Shown here: positions 15,203 through 21,283 of the stretch, one piece after another
Numbering within the stretch: the stretch's first letter is position 1
Layout: every line of letters begins with the position of its first letter
The notes under the pieces: generated by a model
Databases searched by the model: none
Told to the model about the DNA's origin: nothing
What the model saw: only the letters and a program-made list of their open reading frames with translations
From: Sphingobacteriaceae bacterium
Lineage (GTDB): Bacteria; Bacteroidota; Bacteroidia; Sphingobacteriales; Sphingobacteriaceae
Direction: 5' to 3'
Assembly: GCA_947478315.1 (NCBI GenBank)
Contig: CANJWF010000001.1
Span: forward strand, 1-35,892
DNA length: 35,892 nucleotides
Made by a program: the position numbers and the translations under genes

Positions 15203-15638
15203 ACTATTTAGTCAGTCCTAAAAAGCACTTAAAAAGCTATATGATAGGTCATTAAATTGAAAAAGTTAACAAAAAATCTGCAAGATTTTAGATAAAACAC
15301 GTAGCAATCTTGCAGAAAAACCTTTCCGCTGTGCTTTGCGAAATGCAACAGCACCAAACATTCATAACCGTTTTTTGTCGCCTTATATTTGTCGGCAAAC
15401 ACCCAATTGCTAAAGCGCTGATTTTCAAAGACAAATATTCAGCGACGAGTTTTTCGTTGCTACTTTTTTTTACTCACAGAGGAGTAAGCCATCATAGGTG
15501 TTCGTGAATGCTTCGCATTTCGCGGATACAACGAAGATAATCAGCGCTGCGCAGTCATGAGTTCCATGCAAAACAAACATTCACGAATAAAAAAAGTAGA
15601 GATAAGTGCGATAGACTTTTTGAGGGTCGGCTATTTAA
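15203..15638 (+). mobile_element. MITE-like element, family 1, copy 1 (with nested palindrome)
   Basis: Non-coding element with terminal inverted repeats: it begins ACTATTTAGTCAGTCCTAAAAAG and ends in the complement, CTTTTTGAGGGTCGGCTATTTA. It aligns along nearly its whole length with the reverse complement of 16764-17088, including AATCTGCAAGATTTT, GTCGCCTTATATTTGTCGG and GACAAATATTCAGCGACGAG. It is about 110 bp longer than that copy because of an insertion at 15475-15590. It encodes no transposase, so it would depend on one elsewhere. It ends 4 bp before the stop codon of the adjacent STAS-like gene. Confidence 0.75.
15475..15590. repeat. Palindromic insertion nested in the MITE-like element
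   Basis: The segment is absent from the other full copy, where the same place is a simple hairpin TTTCTTTTTT-CGCGGA-GAAAAAAGAAA. It is bounded by TTCGTGAATG (15501-15510) and its exact complement CATTCACGAA (15578-15587). It contains the mini-hairpin AATGC-TTC-GCATT. Its complement GAAATGCGAAGCATTCACGAACACC-like stretch parallels GAAATGCTTTGCATTCATGAATACC in the GH2 repeat copy, so it may belong to the ATGAAA repeat family. Confidence 0.6.
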
Positions 15639-15642
15639 AGCA

Positions 15643-16050
15643 CTACTCAACAAACTGCTGCAACCAGTCCATCGCCTCTTCACGAGATAGAAACGCCTGC
15701 ACCGGAAAAGGAGTATAACGACGACTAATGGATAGAAAAAAAGTAGTTGCCAAATACTGCGGATAGCGATGTACCAAAATAGCCGAAGCAGACACATCCA
15801 CCATACTTTCGGGAAGTACGTAGTACTTCATCGCCTTTACGTCAATGTGACAAGCTTGATTGATATCGACAAATAGTGGGGTAGCATGCCTCTTTGTGAG
15901 TAATTGACGGTCTGCCGCGGTTAGCAATGCAATGGGGAAGGTAATGCGCTTTACCTCATCCTTAAAACGTTGAAACAATATGCCACCTTCGAGCTGATAG
16001 GTTAAATAGGCATTTTCGGCAAACAAGCTGGCATCGTTAGCATCGGGCAT
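15643..16050 (-). CDS. STAS/SEC14-like small protein (DUF7793 type), copy 1
   Basis: Cytosolic protein of 135 residues, no signal peptide. It shows the pattern of Bacteroidota STAS-like proteins: LEGGILFQRFKDEV (strand pair), TPLFVDINQACHIDVKAMKYYV, ASAILVHRYPQYLATTFFLSI, then FPVQAFLSREEAMDWLQQFV at the C terminus. Such proteins usually sense or relay regulatory signals by protein contacts; no enzyme motif is present. The start MPDAND aligns with MDANTD of the paralogue and is chosen over in-frame codons upstream. MITE family 1 lies 4 bp beyond the stop and a family 2 element starts 38 bp before the start codon. The paralogue at 16312 is on the same strand. Confidence 0.7.
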   Translation of the reverse strand: MPDANDASLFAENAYLTYQLEGGILFQRFKDEVKRITFPIALLTAADRQLLTKRHATPLFVDINQACHIDVKAMKYYVLPESMVDVSASAILVHRYPQYLATTFFLSISRRYTPFPVQAFLSREEAMDWLQQFVE

Positions 16051-16088
16051 CATTACATACAATTTAACTAACTGGGAATAGACCTTTC

Positions 16089-16289
16089 ATGCGTAATTTG
16101 GGTTAAAAGATACCCAATACGGCAATTTTGGCAAATAGGTCGTTAAAAAAGCTGTGCTGGGTTATCCTGAACTCGATTCAGAATCTATTAGATTGCGGAG
16201 CAAGTCCGCAATGACCGCTCTTTTTAGAAACCGCTAAGAACTTTATTGCCCCTCTGCCCTTTTTATAGAATTTGAACCCAAATTCGCAT
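16089..16289 (+). mobile_element. MITE-like element, family 2, copy 1 (201 bp)
   Basis: Non-coding element whose ends are inverted repeats: ATGCGTAATTTGGGTTAAAA at the left, and AATTTGAACCCAAATTCGCAT at the right, which reads ATGCGAATTTGGGTTCAAA on the other strand. It is nearly identical, in reverse complement, to 17139-17340. Inside are a perfect hairpin ATTGCGGA-GCAAG-TCCGCAAT and ATCCTGA-ACTCGAT-TCAGAAT. It fills most of the space between the two STAS-like genes. Confidence 0.78.
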
Positions 16290-16311
16290 TACTTATAAAA
16301 TTTTAACCGTT

Positions 16312-16722
16312 TTACATAAACTGCTGTAACCACAGCACGCCTTCGCGTCTCGATTTTACCACCTCTACGGGAAAAGGTATTTGACGGCGATAAAACCGAA
16401 GAAAAAATTTGGCAACCGCATATTGCAAATAGCTATCAATACAGATAGCCGAAGCCAACACATCTTGGGTACTTGCCGGCAATACAAAATATTTCATAGC
16501 AGCAACATCTATACGCTTAGAACTACTATAACTTACATCAACCAACAAAAGCACAGGTTTTTTTTGAGTGAACGATTGTCTTCCATTCGTAATCTCTACA
16601 GCCATATCCACATTAATTTCCTTAAACCCACTATCCTTAAATACCTGAAAGACGATGCCACCATCAATCCAATATTGAGCGTAATCATTTTCGTAGAAAG
16701 GGGTATCCGTATTTGCATCCAT
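16312..16722 (-). CDS. STAS/SEC14-like small protein (DUF7793 type), copy 2
   Basis: Paralogue of the gene at 15643, 136 residues, no signal peptide. Aligned blocks: IDGGIVFQVFKDSG, KPVLLLVDVSYSSSKRIDVA, AAMKYFVLPAS, YAVAKFFLRFYRRQIPFPVEV and REGVLWLQQFM. Identity between the two is moderate, so the duplication is older than the flanking repeats, which are almost identical. The ATG at 16722 opens MDANTDTPFYEN. Function unknown beyond a likely regulatory, STAS-like fold. If cotranscribed with copy 1, the message would have to run through the family 2 element between them. Confidence 0.7.
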   Translation of the reverse strand: MDANTDTPFYENDYAQYWIDGGIVFQVFKDSGFKEINVDMAVEITNGRQSFTQKKPVLLLVDVSYSSSKRIDVAAMKYFVLPASTQDVLASAICIDSYLQYAVAKFFLRFYRRQIPFPVEVVKSRREGVLWLQQFM

Positions 16723-16763
16723 AAAGAGAATTTATTAAACCAACACTAAGGTAGCATATTTTA

Positions 16764-17088
16764 AACTATTTAGTCGACCCTCAAAAGTCCATCGCACTTA
16801 TCTTTTCTTTTTTCTCCGCGAAAAAAGAAACAAAAAAGCTCGTCGCTGAATATTTGTCTTTGTAAGTCAGTGATTTTGCAATTTGGTGCTTACCGACAAA
16901 TATAAGGCGACAGGGGACGGTTATGAATGGCTGTATCTGTTGCAGCTCGCCATTATTGGTCGGGATAGGTTTTTCTGCAAGTTTTTAACGTGTTTTATCC
17001 AAAATCTTGCAGATTTTTTACCAAATTTTTCATTTTAATAACCTGTTATATACATTATTAAGTACTTTTTGAGGACCGACTATTTAAA
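16764..17088 (-). mobile_element. MITE-like element, family 1, copy 2 (inverted)
   Basis: Reverse-complement copy of 15203-15638 without the nested palindrome. Ends: CTATTTAGTCGACCCTCAAAAG at the left and CTTTTTGAGGACCGACTATTTA at the right, an inverted pair. The internal hairpin TTCTTTTTTCTCCGCGAAAAAAGAA (16811-16835) marks the site where copy 1 carries its insertion. No open reading frame of note. Confidence 0.75.
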
Positions 17089-17138
17089 TAGCTACACTAA
17101 GCAAAAATAGTTGTTAGGCTACCCTATTCTTATTCTCA

Positions 17139-17340
17139 ATGCGAATAATTGGTTCAAATTCTATAAAAAGGGCAGAGGTGCAATAAAGTTCTTAGCGGTT
17201 TCTACAAAGAGCGGTCATTGCGGACTTGCTCCGCAATCTAATAGATCCTGAATCGAGCTCAGGATAACCCAGCACAGCTTTTTTAACGACCTATTTGCTG
17301 AAATTACCGTATTGGGCATCTTTTAACCCAAATTACGCAT
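17139..17340 (-). mobile_element. MITE-like element, family 2, copy 2 (inverted)
   Basis: Reverse complement of 16089-16289 with few substitutions. Contains ATTGCGGA-CTTGC-TCCGCAAT and the perfect hairpin ATCCTGA-ATCGAGC-TCAGGAT. Ends ATGCGAATAATTGGTTCAAA and TTTTAACCCAAATTACGCAT. Together with the family 1 copy it fills the 720-bp gene-free stretch 16723-17443; the remaining 100 bp before the next gene show nothing else. Confidence 0.78.
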
Positions 17341-17443
17341 TTTTAATATGAACCCATTTCTCTCTGATAACACCGCCAACACTCAAAGCGTAAAAATAAT
17401 TCCCTACCAAACCTCATTACTGTGTAATATTGCCCTATAATTA

Positions 17444-18853
17444 TTGAAAAATTACCCTTTAATTCTTTATTACCATGAAAAAAAACTTGATTTAATTAAT
17501 GAGATTTTACAAAACAGTAAATCTAAAGGCCTAACGCATCACGAGGCAGAAGAAAAAACTTATAATGGAAAAAATATTAGACTAAATGAGAAAAGTCTCA
17601 TAAACTTCGGGTCCTGTAGTTATATGGGTTTAGAAACCGACCATCGCCTCAAAAAAGCAGCTATCAACGCCATCGAAAAGTTTGGCATCAGCTATTCTTC
17701 TTCTCGTGCCTATCTATCAAGTCCGCTTTATTCAGAATTAGAATGTTTACTTGAGTCCCTATTCGATGCTCCTGTTGTCTTATTTGCTTCGGTGTCTATC
17801 GGGCATCAAGGCGTTATTCCCATCATAACCGAACAAGGTGACACCATTCTCTTAGACCAACAGGTGCACACAAGCGTACAAGATGCCGCACGCAAGGTGC
17901 AATGTAGTGGGGTAGGTCTTCAAGTTGTGCGACACAATGATTTGGATACTCTAGAGCAAAAAATTATTGAATTAAGTTCTCAAACTGGCAAAATTTGGTA
18001 TATGTGCGATGGGGTTTACTCTATGTATGGCGATGTTGCCCCCATCAAAGCCTTAATTGCCTTAGCAGAACGCTATCCAGCATTTCATATCTATGTAGAT
18101 GATGCCCATGGCATGAGCTGTTTCGGCAACAATGGCACAGGGTTTGTGATGAGCCAAACCCCACTACACCCCAACATGGTTCTTTGCACAGGCATGGCAA
18201 AAGCTTTCGGAGCCATCGGAGGGCTGTTTGTGTTTCACAACAAAGCCTTAGCCGAAAAAGTACGCAATTGTGCAGGGCCGTTAATTTTTTCGGGTCAGCA
18301 ATCAAGTGCCGTGTTGGGCGCAAGCATTGCATCTGCTAAAATTCACTTATCGGAAGAGATTAACATCCGACAAAATGCGTTAGCAGCGCATATTAGTTAT
18401 TGTCATCAACTTTTAAAACAGCACGGCTTGCCCAATATATCGGATGCACGTGTTCCTGTTTTTTTTATCGCGGTAGGCACCATTAGCATGGCAAGTAATT
18501 TAGTGAAACGGATGCTTAACGAAGGTTTTTATATCAATGGGACTACATTTCCTGCTGTACCCGAAGGCTGTAGTGGCATCCGATTTACCATTACCTTGCA
18601 CCATACTGTAGAGGACATTAAAAATATGGTAGAAGCACTTGCCAAACATTTCTTTTTGGCCCTGCATGAAGAAGGCAGAAACCTACAAGATATTCAACGT
18701 GCATTTAGGAGAATTGCCACTTTTGAAATCTCAAATGAGGAGGCTAAAATGCGTACCGAAAGAATAAGAGAAACTTTACATAAAATAAAAGTAACTCGCC
18801 ACAGTGAAATAACCCTAGTCGAACACGCAGACGACACCCTCTCGGTAATTTAA
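17444..18853 (+). CDS. Alpha-oxoamine-synthase-like PLP-dependent enzyme (AONS/KBL/serine palmitoyltransferase family)
   Basis: Fold-type I PLP enzyme of 469 residues that would condense an amino acid with an acyl-CoA, releasing CO2. Family blocks: NFGSCSYMGLETDHRLKKAA, YSSSRAYLSSPLYSELE, DQQVHTSVQDAARK, the PLP-binding Asp in YVDDAHGMSCFG and the Schiff-base lysine in TGMAKAFGAIGG. The C terminus extends about 60 residues beyond 400-residue family members and is charged and helical (EEAKMRTERIRETLHKIK). Candidates are a sphingolipid-type 3-ketosphinganine synthase or a relative making another aminoketone; residues visible here do not decide. The TTG at 17444 must be the start or close to it: an in-frame stop (TAA 17438-17440) lies just upstream and the next Met is at residue 56. 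A -7-like TAATATTG (17425-17432) precedes it. Confidence 0.8.
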   Translation: MKNYPLILYYHEKKLDLINEILQNSKSKGLTHHEAEEKTYNGKNIRLNEKSLINFGSCSYMGLETDHRLKKAAINAIEKFGISYSSSRAYLSSPLYSELECLLESLFDAPVVLFASVSIGHQGVIPIITEQGDTILLDQQVHTSVQDAARKVQCSGVGLQVVRHNDLDTLEQKIIELSSQTGKIWYMCDGVYSMYGDVAPIKALIALAERYPAFHIYVDDAHGMSCFGNNGTGFVMSQTPLHPNMVLCTGMAKAFGAIGGLFVFHNKALAEKVRNCAGPLIFSGQQSSAVLGASIASAKIHLSEEINIRQNALAAHISYCHQLLKQHGLPNISDARVPVFFIAVGTISMASNLVKRMLNEGFYINGTTFPAVPEGCSGIRFTITLHHTVEDIKNMVEALAKHFFLALHEEGRNLQDIQRAFRRIATFEISNEEAKMRTERIRETLHKIKVTRHSEITLVEHADDTLSVI

Positions 18854-18880
18854 ACATGAACCTTTGAATAATCTGCCTCA

Positions 18881-18913
18881 AAGAGCCACATAAAATTGTC
18901 TTGTGTGGCTCTT
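18881..18913 (+). terminator. Hairpin after the oxoamine-synthase-like gene
   Basis: AAGAGCCACA (18881-18890) pairs perfectly with TGTGGCTCTT (18904-18913) over a 13-nt loop, followed by ATTAAAAACC. It begins 28 bp after the stop. Probable first terminator of this gene. Confidence 0.65.
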
Positions 18914-18943
18914 ATTAAAAACCTTAAAATAACAATAGATGCA

Positions 18944-18987
18944 AAAAAACAAGTCTACAAAATAGCTATTTTGTAGACTTGTTTTTT
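18944..18987. terminator. 44-bp perfect palindrome, bidirectional terminator
   Basis: A 22-bp perfect stem (A6 CAAGTCTACAAAATAG with its complement, ending T6) centred at 18965/18966, between the plus-strand synthase gene and the minus-strand toxin gene. The flanking A6 and T6 tracts allow termination in both directions. Confidence 0.85.
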
Positions 18988-19057
18988 GTTAGGAGTTTAT
19001 TCTAACAGGGAAAGAATTGATAGGAAAACGAAAACTATATATGATTATGAAGTCGCG

Positions 19058-19351
19058 TTAAAGTTTTAAATCTTTCGGGTTACGACGGTTATCCCAAAAA
19101 AATAAAAGATATATCCCGTCATCATTAGGATAATAGTAAACGGAAATTATATTGGTTAAAACAGCACGTCTAACATTTTGATATTTATCTGATTCTTGAA
19201 AAGAAAATGGATTATTACGAATGTGTGTAAGTAGTTCTTGTGTTCTTTCGATGAATTTTTGATACTCTCTATTAGTCCAATTTTTTATCAAGTAATCTAT
19301 TAAATCGTTAAACGAACGTTCTGCATTAATAGTCCAAAAAATATCTTTCAT
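19058..19351 (-). CDS. ParE/RelE-family type II toxin
   Basis: Small protein of 97 residues with the RelE/ParE pattern: IFWTINAERSFNDLIDYLIKNW (first helices), ELLTHIRNNPFSF, VRRAVLTNIISVYYYPNDD and the terminal LLFFWDNRRNPKDLKL. RelE-like members cleave mRNA on the ribosome and ParE-like members poison gyrase; the NRRNP ending with hydrophobic strands fits the Bacteroidota ParE-like subgroup, but the target is not provable here. The antitoxin-like gene lies upstream on the same strand. The ATG at 19351 is the terminal ATG of a dispersed repeat, so the start region came with the repeat. Confidence 0.85.
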   Translation of the reverse strand: MKDIFWTINAERSFNDLIDYLIKNWTNREYQKFIERTQELLTHIRNNPFSFQESDKYQNVRRAVLTNIISVYYYPNDDGIYLLFFWDNRRNPKDLKL

Positions 19352-19437
19352 CTGTTAATTTGTTTTTTATGGTGATGAAGAACCCATAACAACATTATCA
19401 TCCTCCTTTGTGAGGATAGTGCTCATGGGTGTTTCAT
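19346..19437 (-). repeat. ATGAAA-type dispersed repeat between antitoxin and toxin (86-bp unit)
   Basis: Read on the minus strand it runs from ATGAAACACCCATGAGC to AATTAACAGATGAAA and fills the gap between the two genes: its first ATGAAA contains the antitoxin stop (TGA) and its last ATGAAA contains the toxin start. It is about 90 percent identical to the unit inside the GH2 gene (12335-12427). It has the stem ATCCTC-ACAAAG-GAGGAT and the outer ACCCAT/ATGGGT. One T is missing compared with the GH2 copy (CCATAAAA for CCATTAAAA), which would break the reading frame. Confidence 0.88.
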
Positions 19438-19751
19438 TCGCTTTTTAAATACTTGGCATTACATCTATTAAAAACTTCTTCTGTAGTAGAAACTAAACCA
19501 TTTTTAGCCTGTTCCATTGACTCTTTCAATACCCTACCTATGTACACAGATTCATATTCAGCTGGATATATAAGCGAAAAAATCTTTATCAACTCATTAA
19601 TATCAAAGCGTTTTTCTTTCAATTTTTTGTAGTAAGTAGTTTTTGTTACCCCCAACTCTTTGACAATATATTCCACTTTATAATGACTATTTGCAATATG
19701 TTTCCCAATATCATTAAGTAAATCTTTTGTTTCAAAAATCGCTTGTATCAT
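19434..19751 (-). CDS. Helix-turn-helix protein, probable antitoxin of the ParE-type toxin
   Basis: Protein of 105 residues, cytoplasmic. Residues 25-48 (YKVEYIVKELGVTKTTYYKKLK) read as a helix-turn-helix, followed by a helical tail to the end. Position directly upstream of the toxin on the same strand and the DNA-binding domain fit an antitoxin/autoregulator. It is not a member of a common antitoxin family that I can name. The stop codon lies in the first bases of the repeat that separates it from the toxin by 82 bp, so the usual close overlap of such pairs is lost. A -7 box TATTTTTG (minus strand, 19785-19792) precedes it. Confidence 0.68.
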   Translation of the reverse strand: MIQAIFETKDLLNDIGKHIANSHYKVEYIVKELGVTKTTYYKKLKEKRFDINELIKIFSLIYPAEYESVYIGRVLKESMEQAKNGLVSTTEEVFNRCNAKYLKSE

Positions 19752-19784
19752 TTTTGTTTTAATTTAAAGTTCGTTTTTTTACTA

Positions 19785-19792
19785 CAAAAATA
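19785..19792 (-). promoter_or_regulatory. Candidate -7 box TATTTTTG of the toxin-antitoxin pair
   Basis: Exact TAnnTTTG on the minus strand, 33 bp before the antitoxin ATG. No clear -33 element at the expected distance. Confidence 0.4.
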
Positions 19793-19865
19793 ATAAAAAT
19801 TGCATCAACCATCATATAAACTGTATAACAAAATAGGAAGCGGTAGATTCAACTCGTTTTTAACA

Positions 19866-19892
19866 AAAAAAACCGAATTAATCGGTTTTTTT
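19866..19892. terminator. Rho-independent terminator of the amidohydrolase pair
   Basis: A7-CCGA, loop ATTAA, TCGG-T7: an 11-bp stem with A and T tracts that works in both directions. It lies 40 bp beyond the stop of the minus-strand amidohydrolase-like gene. Confidence 0.8.
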
Positions 19893-19903
19893 CTGGGTAG
19901 CAT

Positions 19904-19940
19904 GTAAGTGCAGTAGATTTTTTGATGACCGACTACTTAG
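19904..19940 (+). mobile_element. Remnant end of MITE family 1
   Basis: GTAAGTGCAGTAGATTTTTTG followed by ATGACCGACTACTTAG matches the right end of copy 1 (15604-15637, ATAAGTGCGATAGACTTTTTG..) at roughly three quarters of positions. The stop codon of the amidohydrolase-like gene (19933-19935) falls inside it. No opposite end is seen nearby, so it is a truncated copy. Confidence 0.5.
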
Positions 19941-21228
19941 CCACAACACCATATTTTTCTGCATATCGTTTATACAACTGTTTGTGCAAATTGTCTAAAT
20001 TCAAATCTTTCCCTTTAATAAAAGCTCGCTCTACATCATTGGTAATCATATCCAATATATCGCCTTTAGAAATTAAAAAAGTAGCGTCTTTTCCTGTTTC
20101 TAAACTCCCAACGATTGCATCCACACCCATAATTTTAGCAGCATTTAAGGTGATTGCGGCAAGGGCTTGCTCTTTGGTAAGTCCGTAAGCAACAGTAGTA
20201 CCTGCCACAAAAGGCAAATTGCGTTGTTGCCAAAAACCATCTATTGCAAAAGAGAATAAAACGCCCGCATCTTGTAACAACTTGGCTTGTTTATATGGCA
20301 AATCAATATCTTCTTCGGCTAAATTTGGTAATGTATGAGGTTGATTTAAAATAACTGGTATTTGATTTTCTTTAAGAAATTCAGCTATTAAATGAGCTTC
20401 AGATGCTCCTACAATTACGGGAGTAATATTAAATCGTTTACAAAATTTTACAGCTTGAATTATATCTGAGCTATATTCGGCATGAATAAAAAGTTTTTTT
20501 GTTCCTGCAAAAACGCCTTTCATTGCCTGTAATCGGGCATTAAAAGATGTAGGAGTAGCTACAGAATAAGATTGAGCGGCTACAAAAAATGACTGTAATT
20601 GCTGTAATTGATTGGAGTGGGTCTGCTTGTAATTTTCAATGGCACTGGCGTTAGTAATATTTATTAAACGACTGCATGGCCAATTGATATGAACAGCTAC
20701 ATCTGATTTTAAAAGTGCATCTTCCCAATTCCATCCATCTAACTGCATCACCGACGATTGTCCTGCAATAAGCCCTCCTTCTGGAGCAACTTGTGCCAAT
20801 AGAATACCGTTTGAACGTACGGTTGGAATTACTTTAGAATCGGCATTATAGGCAATTACAGAGCGTACATGAGGGTTTAAATCTCCTGTTTCAGCAAAAT
20901 CTCTAGTGGCTCTAACAGCTTCTATTTCACTGAGACCAATAGTAGTCATTGGGGCAATTAAACCTGGATAGATATGTCTTCCTGCGGCATTAATTAATAC
21001 GGCTGATTCATCGGGCCTCATTTCTCCCATGGGACCTACAGCGGTTATTTTACCTTGATTAAAAGACATAAAACCATTTTCGATAATTTGCCCATTACCC
21101 AAATGTAATGTAGGTCCAATAATGTAAACATGGTACATTTGCTCGGTTGCGGGTCTTATATTGGGTTGTGCATTGGCTATCATCCCGACGAACAGTAGCC
21201 ATAACATTGAAATTATATTTTTTTGCAT
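19933..21228 (-). CDS. Periplasmic amidohydrolase-like protein without metal ligands
   Basis: Secreted protein of 431 residues, signal peptide ending MIANAQ. The composite fold of the amidohydrolase superfamily is clear: an N-terminal strand region (VYIIGPTLHLGNGQIIENG), barrel entry HIYPGLIAPMTTIGLSE, later LPYKQAKLLQDAGVLFSFAIDG, and the closing ALAAITLNAAKIMGVD, VGSLETGKDATFLIS. The HxH metal motif expected after PGLI is replaced by APMTT, so this is probably not a metallohydrolase. The start is the ATG at 21228, which opens directly into the signal peptide. It is 55 bp behind the larger amidohydrolase on the same strand and very likely forms a complex or pathway with it. Confidence 0.82.
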   Translation of the reverse strand: MQKNIISMLWLLFVGMIANAQPNIRPATEQMYHVYIIGPTLHLGNGQIIENGFMSFNQGKITAVGPMGEMRPDESAVLINAAGRHIYPGLIAPMTTIGLSEIEAVRATRDFAETGDLNPHVRSVIAYNADSKVIPTVRSNGILLAQVAPEGGLIAGQSSVMQLDGWNWEDALLKSDVAVHINWPCSRLINITNASAIENYKQTHSNQLQQLQSFFVAAQSYSVATPTSFNARLQAMKGVFAGTKKLFIHAEYSSDIIQAVKFCKRFNITPVIVGASEAHLIAEFLKENQIPVILNQPHTLPNLAEEDIDLPYKQAKLLQDAGVLFSFAIDGFWQQRNLPFVAGTTVAYGLTKEQALAAITLNAAKIMGVDAIVGSLETGKDATFLISKGDILDMITNDVERAFIKGKDLNLDNLHKQLYKRYAEKYGVVAK

Positions 21229-21283
21229 GGTAAAATGATTTATGAATGAATAATGATAAGTAAACAAACGATATTAATCGCTA

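Noticed and set aside
15203..17340. Complete insertion sequence or composite transposon
   Set aside because: No transposase reading frame is present between or within the inverted repeats; only non-coding MITE-like elements and two STAS-like genes are found.
16089..17340. tRNA or structured RNA gene in the hairpin-rich repeats
   Set aside because: The stems are isolated short hairpins; no cloverleaf, anticodon loop or CCA end can be drawn.
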